Assembly: GCA_958422985.1 (NCBI GenBank) | Contig: CATZPY010000028.1 | Span: forward strand, 1-14,567 | Reading direction: 5' to 3' | From: an uncultured Clostridium sp. | Lineage (GTDB): Bacteria; Bacillota; Clostridia; TANB77; CAG-508 | Length of the DNA stretch: 14,567 nt | Part shown: positions 1 to 6,779 of the stretch, in pieces | How positions within the stretch are numbered: the first letter of the stretch is position 1 | Layout of the letters: each line of letters begins with the position of its first letter | Translations under genes and position numbers: made by a program | Notes under the pieces: generated by a model | Database searches by the model: none | Seen by the model: only the letters and a program-made list of their open reading frames with translations | What the model was told of the DNA's origin: nothing

Positions 1-2
1 TA

Positions 3-44
3 GCACCTGTTAATAATATATCTCCACTTAAAGAAATAGGTTAA
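3..44 (+). CDS. Possible 3' end of an upstream gene (partial)
   Basis: The third forward frame is open from the left edge to a TAA at 42-44 and would encode a C-terminal tail APVNNISPLKEIG. The other two forward frames stop at once (TAG at 1-3, TAA at 11-13). If real, the gene converges on the NRPS gene, leaving a gap of about 44 bp. Thirteen codons are far too few to identify a product, and a chance open stretch of this length is common, so this is only a candidate. Confidence 0.3.
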   Translation, partial: APVNNISPLKEIG

Positions 45-88
45 CTTTATTCTATTTTAAATCCTTCATATGTGTAAGAATTTTTATT

Positions 89-3000
89 TTATACAATTAA
101 ATTATTAGAATTAATAGCATACTTTTCTAATAGTCTAATTGTAGGATACCTATAAAAATCTTGTGCAGAAAGATTTATACCATATTCAGAAGCTTCTACA
201 GTAACTTTAATAGAATCTAAAGAATCTCCTCCTAATGAAAAGAAATTATCTTTAATACCAATTTTATGTTTTCCTAAAACCTTTTCCCATATAGAACATA
301 AAATTTTTTCTAAATTATTTTTTGGTGGTTCATAAACTTCATTTTCATTATTTTTTGCAAAAGATAGTAATTTTTTTCTATCAATTTTACCATTAGTATT
401 TAAAGGAAATTCTGTTAAAAATTCAAATTGATTTGGAATCATATAATGTGGAAGTTTTTTTATTAGTATATTTCTAAAAGTTTCTTGGTCTATTATAGAA
501 GAATCCATAATAACAAAAGCAATTAATGTTGGGTTTGCAGAATCTTCTTTGTTAAAAATAACAGTACAGTTTTTAACACCAGAAATATTTTTTATAGTAC
601 TTTCAATTTCACCTAGGTCTATTCTATAACCTCTATATTTTACCTGGTTATCATTTCTTCCAACAAACATGATTGTGCCATCTGGAAGCCATTTAGCAGA
701 ATCACCAGTTTTATATATTCTATTTTTTAAGTCAAAAGCAAGTTTGGTTTTTTCAGGATTATTTAAATAACCATTACCAACACATTCACCTTGAACATAT
801 ATTTCTCCAACTTTTCCTATAGGAACATATTTTTTTAACTTGTCTAAAATTAAAATTTTAGAATTACCAACAGGAAAACCAATAGGAACTATACTATCTT
901 TTGGTAAAGTATTATTAAATTTGTACATAGTACAACAAATAGTAGTTTCTGAAGGACCATATCCATTTACAATTTTCATATTACTATTTAAAGTATAAAA
1001 ATTAGATAAAGTACAAGCTTTAATTGGTTCTACTCCAACTAAAATTTTGTTTAATGATAAGTTAGAATATTTAGCTAGTTCTTCATATATAGAATGTAAC
1101 ATAGAAGGTGGGAAATATGAAAATGTAATATTATTAGAATAAATATATTCCGCAAGCTCTGCTATACTACTATTATTTAAGTCTTTGTATAAATGCAAAT
1201 TTGCTCCAAAAGCAAGTGCAGTAAAAATTTCAGCCATACTAACATCAAAGCATATATTAGTAACAGATAAAAAATTATCGTTATATGATGTTGTGTTATC
1301 AAAAAAATAATTTAAAGTATAAACAAAATTTATAATATTATTATGTGACTGAATAGTACCCTTTGGTTTACCAGTAGAGCCAGAAGTATATATAATGTAG
1401 GCATTATCGTCTGGTGCTACTTTGGGAAATACAAAATTTTCATTATAATTTTGCAAGTTATTAATATATAATTTAGGATAATTAATATTTAAATTGTCAA
1501 AATAATCTTCTGTAATTAATAGCTTACTATTACTATTTTGCAAAATATACTCTATTCTTTCTTTAGGATAGTTAGGGTAAATGGCTAAAAAAGCAGATCC
1601 AGTTTTTAAAATACCAAGTATACTTGCAATAAGGTTAATATCCTTATTTTTAAGTAAAATAGCGACTATATCTCCTTTTTTTACACCATTTGCAATAAGA
1701 TTATTAGCAATTTTAGTACTATAAATATCTAAATTTTCGTAAGTAATATGCTCATTATTAAAAGTAACAGCTGTATTATTAGGGTATTTTTTTGCAATTT
1801 CACTTATTAAATCGTGAATTCCAATATTTCTAGGATGAGAAATGTTAGAATTACTAGATATATTTTTTATAAATTGTTCTTCTTTATTACTTATAATATT
1901 AATATCTTCTAATATAATAGAAGGATTACTTATTACTTGCATAGCCATATTAAGTATTCTATTATGAAGTGTATTTATTTCTTCTTCAGAAAATTTAGAA
2001 ATTTTATAATCATAATAAATATTAATTATACCTGTATCATCCATATCATAAAAATGAATTTGAAGAGAATCTGAACAATTATCATTAAAAAACCAATTAG
2101 TATGGAATTTAATATTAGATATAGTAGCATTCGTTCTAGCATTTTGATAAGAAAATGCCAAATCATATAAATTATAAGAAATATTATACATATTTTTTAA
2201 ATCTTCTAATAAAGTAGAATATGGGTATTTTTGATGTCTAAAAAATTTTATTTGACTACACATAACATTTTTTAAAAAATCGTTAAAAGACATATTATAG
2301 TCAATATTTAAACAAAATGGTTGTGTACCCGTAAAAATGCCACAAGTAGATTTTTCTTTAACATTTGTTCTGTTCAAAATTGGAGTTCCTATTGTAGAAA
2401 AATTGCTATTATTAATTCTAGCTAAATATAAGGAATATATAGCCATAAAAAAAGTAAATAATGAACAATTAGCCTCTTTGCAAAGAGAAGTTATTTTTTG
2501 GTATAGTTCTTTGTCTAATAAAAAAGATTTTCTCTTGGCAGTAGTTGTTATATTTTTTTCTTTTTTGTCTGAAATTATAATATGTTCCGGTTCAGAAGAA
2601 AAAAAGGAATTCCAAAATTCTTTGTCTTTTTTAAACCTAGAAGTATTAAAATAATCCTGTTCGCTTTTAACAAAATCTAAATAAGAGTTATTTTCATTTT
2701 CGTTTATAGTGGTATTATTTAATAAATCGGAATAAACTTTAATTATACCATCTACAAATAAACTTATAGACCAAGCGTCGGAAATTATGTGATGGAAAGA
2801 TAAAGTTAGTCCACCAGTTTCATCTTCAAATTTGAAAAGAGTAAAATTAAATAAAGAAGAGTCAAAAAAATTGAAAGGACAAGCTACAGTTTCAGAAGTT
2901 AACTTATCTAAATCTTGTTTATCCTTTAAAAAAACGCGCTTTAAATAAAAAGGTTCATATGGCACTATGTATTGCATAGGTATAGAATCTTCCATATGAA

Positions 3001-3190
3001 TTCTTATTCTAAGTGCGTCATTATTTTTAACAAAAATGTTTAATGCTTTTTCTAGCAAATCTAAATCTACTTTTTCTTCTATAATTATATTTCCACCAAT
3101 AGAATTTAAATTAGTACCAGAAGAATATTGTTCTGATAAAAAAATTGCCTTTTGTGGAATCGTTAAATTAAATAATTTTAAATCATTCAT
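89..3190 (-). CDS. Single-module non-ribosomal peptide synthetase (C-A-PCP)
   Basis: Activates an amino acid as its adenylate, loads it on a carrier-bound phosphopantetheine and condenses it with an upstream acyl or peptidyl donor. The protein has 1033 residues from ATG 3190, chosen because AAAGGTGAT lies 4 nt upstream; a GTG at 3199 lies inside that ribosome-binding site. The condensation domain covers about residues 5-440, with HHIISDAWS from 133 (both His and the Asp kept, Ala in place of the usual Gly). The adenylation domain covers about 455-945: YTSGSTGKPKG 601-611, FDVS 648, NGYGPSETT 742-750, YKTGD 826-830, GRNDNQVKYRGYR from 844, and NGKIDR with the catalytic Lys at 935. The carrier domain has LGGDS at 986-990, with Ser990 as the phosphopantetheine site. 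No thioesterase, reductase or docking segment follows, so the product must be released or passed on in trans. It is divergent from an acyl-CoA-ligase-like gene. The substrate is not known. Confidence 0.93.
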   Translation of the reverse strand: MNDLKLFNLTIPQKAIFLSEQYSSGTNLNSIGGNIIIEEKVDLDLLEKALNIFVKNNDALRIRIHMEDSIPMQYIVPYEPFYLKRVFLKDKQDLDKLTSETVACPFNFFDSSLFNFTLFKFEDETGGLTLSFHHIISDAWSISLFVDGIIKVYSDLLNNTTINENENNSYLDFVKSEQDYFNTSRFKKDKEFWNSFFSSEPEHIIISDKKEKNITTTAKRKSFLLDKELYQKITSLCKEANCSLFTFFMAIYSLYLARINNSNFSTIGTPILNRTNVKEKSTCGIFTGTQPFCLNIDYNMSFNDFLKNVMCSQIKFFRHQKYPYSTLLEDLKNMYNISYNLYDLAFSYQNARTNATISNIKFHTNWFFNDNCSDSLQIHFYDMDDTGIINIYYDYKISKFSEEEINTLHNRILNMAMQVISNPSIILEDINIISNKEEQFIKNISSNSNISHPRNIGIHDLISEIAKKYPNNTAVTFNNEHITYENLDIYSTKIANNLIANGVKKGDIVAILLKNKDINLIASILGILKTGSAFLAIYPNYPKERIEYILQNSNSKLLITEDYFDNLNINYPKLYINNLQNYNENFVFPKVAPDDNAYIIYTSGSTGKPKGTIQSHNNIINFVYTLNYFFDNTTSYNDNFLSVTNICFDVSMAEIFTALAFGANLHLYKDLNNSSIAELAEYIYSNNITFSYFPPSMLHSIYEELAKYSNLSLNKILVGVEPIKACTLSNFYTLNSNMKIVNGYGPSETTICCTMYKFNNTLPKDSIVPIGFPVGNSKILILDKLKKYVPIGKVGEIYVQGECVGNGYLNNPEKTKLAFDLKNRIYKTGDSAKWLPDGTIMFVGRNDNQVKYRGYRIDLGEIESTIKNISGVKNCTVIFNKEDSANPTLIAFVIMDSSIIDQETFRNILIKKLPHYMIPNQFEFLTEFPLNTNGKIDRKKLLSFAKNNENEVYEPPKNNLEKILCSIWEKVLGKHKIGIKDNFFSLGGDSLDSIKVTVEASEYGINLSAQDFYRYPTIRLLEKYAINSNNLIV

Positions 3191-3216
3191 AAACATCACC
3201 TTTAAATCTTTACGAA

Positions 3217-3245
3217 ATTATATACTTAAAAAAATTAAAAAGCAA
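3217..3245 (-). promoter_or_regulatory. Predicted promoter of the NRPS gene
   Basis: Read on the minus strand, TTGCTT (3245-3240), a 17-bp spacer and a perfect TATAAT (3222-3217) form a sigma-A type promoter. The start point would fall near 3210, giving a leader of about 20 nt that carries only the ribosome-binding site. It is back to back with the ligase promoter, with the two -35 boxes about 8 bp apart, so the pair could respond to one regulator. Confidence 0.5.
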
Positions 3246-3253
3246 TAAAAATA

Positions 3254-3282
3254 TTGAACAATTTTACCATTTGTTATAGAAT
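3254..3282 (+). promoter_or_regulatory. Predicted promoter of the acyl-CoA ligase gene
   Basis: TTGAAC (3254-3259), a 17-bp spacer and TAGAAT (3277-3282) fit a sigma-A promoter ahead of the ATG at 3313. The leader would be only about 25 nt. The AT-rich background makes the -10 box less certain than the position. Confidence 0.42.
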
Positions 3283-3312
3283 GATAAAAACTAATAGAAA
3301 GTAGGTAAAGCT

Positions 3313-5022
3313 ATGAAAGAACAACCTAAAAATGATATAGAGAGAAAGCCAATAAAAAATTTTAGAGAATTAGTTAAAAGGTATGAGCAATTTAAAGATA
3401 AAGTAGCATTTAAGTATAAGAAAAATGGGGAAATAAAAGAAATTACATACTCAAAATTTGTAGAAGATATTAAGTCTATGTCTGAAGCTATTATTGCAAG
3501 TAATGCAAAAAGAATTGCAGTTATAGGAGATAATAGATATGAATGGTGTGTTACATATTTAGGCGTAGAATGTGCTGGAAAAGTGATTGTACCATTAGAT
3601 AAAGCTTTAACAAATGTGGAAATTGAAAAATTATTAAAAAGAAGTGAAGTGGATGTAATAGTATATGAGTCAAAATATACTGAAGCCGTAGAAAATGTAA
3701 TAAAAGATGGGTTAAATGTTAAACATAAAATATGTATGGATGTGCCAAAGAAAGAAAATGAAATAAAAATTGAAGATTTTATAGAAAGTGGTAGAAAAAT
3801 ATTAAAGTCAAATAAGACAAAATATAATAAAGTAACTATTAATAATAATGAAATGTATGTAATGTTATTTACATCTGGCACTACTAGTGAACCAAAAGCG
3901 GTAATGCTATCACAAAATAATATTTGTTCTAATATAAGTGCCATAGCTAAACACGTAAAATTATATAAAACAGATACATTGCTTTCATTTTTACCAATAC
4001 ATCATACATTTGAATGTACAATAACATTTTTATATGGTACATATAGTGGTGCTACAATTGCTTTTTGCGAAGGATTAAGACATATAGCAGACAATTTAAA
4101 AGAATTTCAAGTTAGTGTATTTGTTGCGGTTCCATTAGTTTTAGAAACAATGTATAAAAAAATTCAAAAGGGAATAAAAGATAGTGGAAAAGAAAAATTA
4201 ATAAATAAGATGAAAAACATTTCAGAATTTTTATTAAAGCATCATATAGATGCAAGAAAATTTTTATTTAAGCCAGTATTAAAACAGTTTGACGAATATT
4301 TAAGAGTTGTTTTATATGGTGCTGCTCCAATGAACAAAGAAACGATAGAAGGTTACAATTCGCTTGGAATAGAATTAGTACAAGGATATGGTTTAACAGA
4401 AACATCACCAGTAATTACAGCAGAAACAGACGAAAGAAAAAGACCAGGTTCTGTAGGATTACCTTTATGTAATCTAGAAATAAAAATTGCAGAAAAAGAT
4501 AAAGATGGCATAGGGGAAATTGTAGCAAAAGGTCCAAGTATTATGCTAGGTTATTATGAAAACAAAGAAGCTACAAAGAAAGTTCTAAAAAAAGGCTGGT
4601 TTTATACAGGGGATTATGGTTATATAGATAATGATGGCTTTTTATATGTAACAGGTAGAAAAAGTGATGTTATAGTACTTAGAAATGGAAAAAATATATA
4701 TCCTCAAGAACTAGAATTTTTAATAAATAAGATTAATTATGTAGAAGAAAGTTTAATATATGCAAGGGAAAAGAATGTAACAGATACATTAATATGTGCT
4801 AAAATAGTATATAATAAAGATCTAATAACAAAAGAATTAGGTGAAAAAACAGAAGAAGAATATAAAAAAGAAATTTGGAATAATATAAAAGAAATAAACA
4901 AAGAATTGCCAGCATATAAACACATAAAAGAAATAGTTATTACAGAAGAACCACTAGATAAAACAACAACACATAAAGTAAAAAGATACCAAGAAATAAA
5001 TAAACTAGAAAAAGCTAAATAG
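3313..5022 (+). CDS. Long-chain fatty acyl-CoA synthetase-like AMP-forming ligase
   Basis: ANL-superfamily enzyme that adenylates a carboxylic acid, probably a fatty acid, and transfers it to CoA or a carrier thiol. It has 569 residues, slightly short of the usual 600 or so for FadD15-type ligases. Visible motifs: P-loop MLFTSGTTSEPK (184-195), QGYGLTETSP (347-356), YTGD (421-424), GRKSDVIVLRNGKNIYPQE (438-456), and the C-terminal TTTHKVKR with Lys545 as the likely catalytic lysine. There is no signal peptide or clear membrane span, so it is expected in the cytoplasm or peripheral to the membrane. The ATG at 3313 has only a weak ribosome-binding site (AGTAGGTAAAG). It is divergent from the NRPS, with 65 bp to htrA downstream. 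A role in supplying an acyl starter to the NRPS is inferred from position alone; ordinary fatty-acid activation for lipid metabolism is equally possible. Confidence 0.88.
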   Translation: MKEQPKNDIERKPIKNFRELVKRYEQFKDKVAFKYKKNGEIKEITYSKFVEDIKSMSEAIIASNAKRIAVIGDNRYEWCVTYLGVECAGKVIVPLDKALTNVEIEKLLKRSEVDVIVYESKYTEAVENVIKDGLNVKHKICMDVPKKENEIKIEDFIESGRKILKSNKTKYNKVTINNNEMYVMLFTSGTTSEPKAVMLSQNNICSNISAIAKHVKLYKTDTLLSFLPIHHTFECTITFLYGTYSGATIAFCEGLRHIADNLKEFQVSVFVAVPLVLETMYKKIQKGIKDSGKEKLINKMKNISEFLLKHHIDARKFLFKPVLKQFDEYLRVVLYGAAPMNKETIEGYNSLGIELVQGYGLTETSPVITAETDERKRPGSVGLPLCNLEIKIAEKDKDGIGEIVAKGPSIMLGYYENKEATKKVLKKGWFYTGDYGYIDNDGFLYVTGRKSDVIVLRNGKNIYPQELEFLINKINYVEESLIYAREKNVTDTLICAKIVYNKDLITKELGEKTEEEYKKEIWNNIKEINKELPAYKHIKEIVITEEPLDKTTTHKVKRYQEINKLEKAK

Positions 5023-5036
5023 TGTATTAAAAAAAT

Positions 5037-5087
5037 CCTTTTGGAAAACATAAAGTAATAAGAAAGGTTTTCCAAAGGAGGTTTTTT
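5037..5087 (+). promoter_or_regulatory. Hairpin sequestering the htrA ribosome-binding site; terminator-like
   Basis: CCTTTTGGAAAAC (5037-5049) pairs with GTTTTCCAAAGG (5067-5078): about 12 base pairs with one bulged T and a 17-nt loop. The 3' arm contains the first half of the Shine-Dalgarno AAAGGAGG (5074-5081), and six T (5082-5087) lead straight into the ATG at 5088. The element can therefore be read as an intrinsic terminator for the ligase transcript, with a 3-nt gap before the T-run, or as a translational switch for the protease. The sequence alone does not decide between these. Confidence 0.6.
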
Positions 5088-6221
5088 ATGCAAAAATACA
5101 GAAGAATAAAAAGAAAGGCAAAAAATGTAAGAAAAAATTTTTTTATAGTATTTATAGTAGTAACAATTATAATTTTAATAATTTCATTGTTTAGACTATA
5201 TTTAAGGATAGATGTAAAAAATAGTAATGAAAATCTAAAGATACAAAAAACTAATAAAGAAATACAAAGGCAAGAAGTTAAAGAAAAAACAATAGAGGAA
5301 ATAATACAAGATGTAAATTTAAGTGTTGTTGGAATATCAAAAATAAAGGAAATGGGAAGTTCTATATTTACAGAAAAGGGAATAGAAAAACTTGGTTTAG
5401 GAACAGGTATTATTGTAGATTCTAATGGATATATACTTACCAATAGACATGTTTCTGGGGATAAATATAGTAATTGCTATGTAACATTAGAAAATGGTAA
5501 TACCTATGATGCAAAAGTTGTTTGGGCAGATGAAAATTTAGACTTAAGTATTGTTAAAATAAATTTAACTGGCTTAAAAGCTGTTAAATTTGGAGATTCA
5601 AATAGTGTAAAAGCAGGAGAACCAGTATATGCAATTGGAAATCCAATAGGATACGAATTTGAAAGGACAGTAACTTCAGGAATAATAAGTGCTAAGTCGC
5701 GAACTATAAAGTTTACAGAAAATAATAAAGAAATACTAATGACAGATTTAATACAAACAGATGCAACAATAAATCCAGGAAATAGTGGAGGCCCACTAAT
5801 AAATTTGAATGGAGAAGTTATAGGAATAAATTCATTAAAAATAGAAACAGCAGAAGGAATGGGATTTGCAGTTCCAGTAAATGTTATTAAGCCAATAATA
5901 GAAAAATTTGCACTTACAGGTAATTTTGAAGAGCCATATATAGGAATTTCTGGATATGATAAAAATATTATTCCATATATAGATAAAAATTTAAAATTGT
6001 CTAGTGGAGTATATATAGAAAATGTAGAAATTAATAGTCCTTCATTTGAAAGTGGATTAATAAAAGGTGATATAATATTAAAAATAGATGATAAACTAAT
6101 ATATACTATGAATGATATTAAAGAATATATTTATACAAAAACACCAGGAGAAATCGTAAAAGTGGAGTATAAAAGAGGTAATAACACTAATACATTAAAT
6201 TTAACTCTAAGGAAAAGATAA
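5088..6221 (+). CDS. htrA: Membrane-anchored HtrA/DegP-family serine protease with PDZ domain
   Basis: Trypsin-fold envelope protease that degrades or refolds damaged exported proteins. It has 377 residues. A basic N-terminus (1-16) precedes one membrane span (about 17-36), placing the rest outside the membrane. A charged, probably helical linker runs from about 40 to 70. The protease domain follows with the complete triad: His111 in TNRHV, Asp142 in LDLSIVK and Ser223 in GNSGGP. A single PDZ domain lies at about 275-375 (IGISGY, SPSFESGLIKGDIILKID). The size and one-span, one-PDZ layout match Gram-positive HtrA. The ATG at 5088 has AAAGGAGG 6 nt upstream, half buried in a hairpin. The gene lies 65 bp after the ligase gene, and I see no separate promoter in that gap, so it is either cotranscribed by read-through or driven from within the ligase gene. 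Confidence 0.92.
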   Translation: MQKYRRIKRKAKNVRKNFFIVFIVVTIIILIISLFRLYLRIDVKNSNENLKIQKTNKEIQRQEVKEKTIEEIIQDVNLSVVGISKIKEMGSSIFTEKGIEKLGLGTGIIVDSNGYILTNRHVSGDKYSNCYVTLENGNTYDAKVVWADENLDLSIVKINLTGLKAVKFGDSNSVKAGEPVYAIGNPIGYEFERTVTSGIISAKSRTIKFTENNKEILMTDLIQTDATINPGNSGGPLINLNGEVIGINSLKIETAEGMGFAVPVNVIKPIIEKFALTGNFEEPYIGISGYDKNIIPYIDKNLKLSSGVYIENVEINSPSFESGLIKGDIILKIDDKLIYTMNDIKEYIYTKTPGEIVKVEYKRGNNTNTLNLTLRKR

Positions 6222-6231
6222 TGAGGGATAA

Positions 6232-6258
6232 TGTCGAAAGATGACGAATAATATCGAG
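6232..6258 (+). promoter_or_regulatory. Tandem Spo0A-box-like sites, 10-bp spacing
   Basis: TGTCGAA (6232-6238) and TGACGAA (6242-6248) both match the TGNCGAA core of the Spo0A binding box. A degenerate third copy, TATCGAG (6252-6258), follows in the same 10-bp register. All face the same way on the same side of the helix. They lie just upstream of a predicted -35 box at 6268, the place where phosphorylated Spo0A activates sigma-A promoters. The motif is known from Bacillus and Clostridium; binding here is inferred. Confidence 0.5.
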
Positions 6259-6267
6259 ATTTTATTC

Positions 6268-6296
6268 TTGTAAAAATTTGCTAAATATGTTTTAAT
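6268..6296 (+). promoter_or_regulatory. Predicted promoter of the 148-residue protein gene
   Basis: TTGTAA (6268-6273), a 17-bp spacer and TTTAAT (6291-6296) form a plausible sigma-A promoter. Transcription would start near 6303, about 30 nt before the GTG start at 6333. The Spo0A-like boxes end 9 bp upstream of the -35 box. Confidence 0.5.
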
Positions 6297-6332
6297 ATTA
6301 ACATAAAGCCTTGGAAAGGAGAATAATTAATT

Positions 6333-6779
6333 GTGAATAATAAATTAGAAAAATTAAAAGAAAATATGAATAATAACACAAAAGAAACAATTAATTTAAT
6401 AAATACAAAGCTAGAAAAAAATATTAAAGAATTAAATAATATTGAATTAATAGAAAATAGTCAAATATTTAATGGACTAAATCTTCAAACAAACGAAGAT
6501 ATGCTTACAGTTACAATTTGTAATAAGGAAGAAGCCAATAAATTAGGCTATAAGTATTGGGCATATTTTTGTATGTTAAACAAAGAAAAAAATAATATAA
6601 ATTTATTAGACGAAATAAAAATAGAAACATACAGCAAAGAAAAACATCATGATATAATGAAGATATATAATGAAGAAAAAAATATAAAAATAAAATTGCA
6701 TTATATAGTAACAGATGAACTATTAAAAGAAGAACTAATAAAAGAAAATGAATTATTAGTTCTTATAGAAATTCTTTAA
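6333..6779 (+). CDS. Unrecognised 148-residue protein, possibly Spo0A-controlled
   Basis: I do not recognise a family. The protein starts at GTG 6333 after GGAAAGGAG (6313-6321), with a rather long 11-nt spacer; the next in-frame ATG (6366) has no ribosome-binding site. Residues 1-45 are rich in Lys, Glu, Asn and Leu and probably form amphipathic helix or coiled coil (KLEKLKENMNN, TKLEKNIKELNN). Residues 45-148 alternate short hydrophobic strands and helices (MLTVTICNKEEANKLGYKYWAYFCML, shown here as a region of about 26 residues from 57, ending near 82), followed by a Lys/Glu-rich helical end with a hydrophobic last segment LLVLIEIL. There is no signal peptide or membrane span, so it is likely cytoplasmic. 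Its own promoter and upstream Spo0A-like boxes suggest a role at entry into sporulation, an inference only. Its last 17 bp overlap the end of the convergent flippase gene. Confidence 0.75.
   Translation: MNNKLEKLKENMNNNTKETINLINTKLEKNIKELNNIELIENSQIFNGLNLQTNEDMLTVTICNKEEANKLGYKYWAYFCMLNKEKNNINLLDEIKIETYSKEKHHDIMKIYNEEKNIKIKLHYIVTDELLKEELIKENELLVLIEIL

Noticed and set aside
34..57. AAATAG...CTATTT inverted repeat as a bidirectional terminator between the edge gene and the NRPS
   Set aside because: The stem is only 6 bp, nearly all A-T, with a 12-nt loop and no clean T-run; such repeats are expected in this base composition.
89..3190. Recent horizontal transfer of the NRPS gene
   Set aside because: Its A/T richness, codon use and ribosome-binding site match its neighbours, and no mobile-element genes, tRNA or flanking repeats are present.
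3291..3944. 217-codon open frame on the minus strand inside the ligase gene
   Set aside because: It lies antisense to clear ANL-ligase coding sequence, has no ribosome-binding site of note, and its hydrophobic composition is what the complement of a Lys/Glu-rich AT-rich gene gives.
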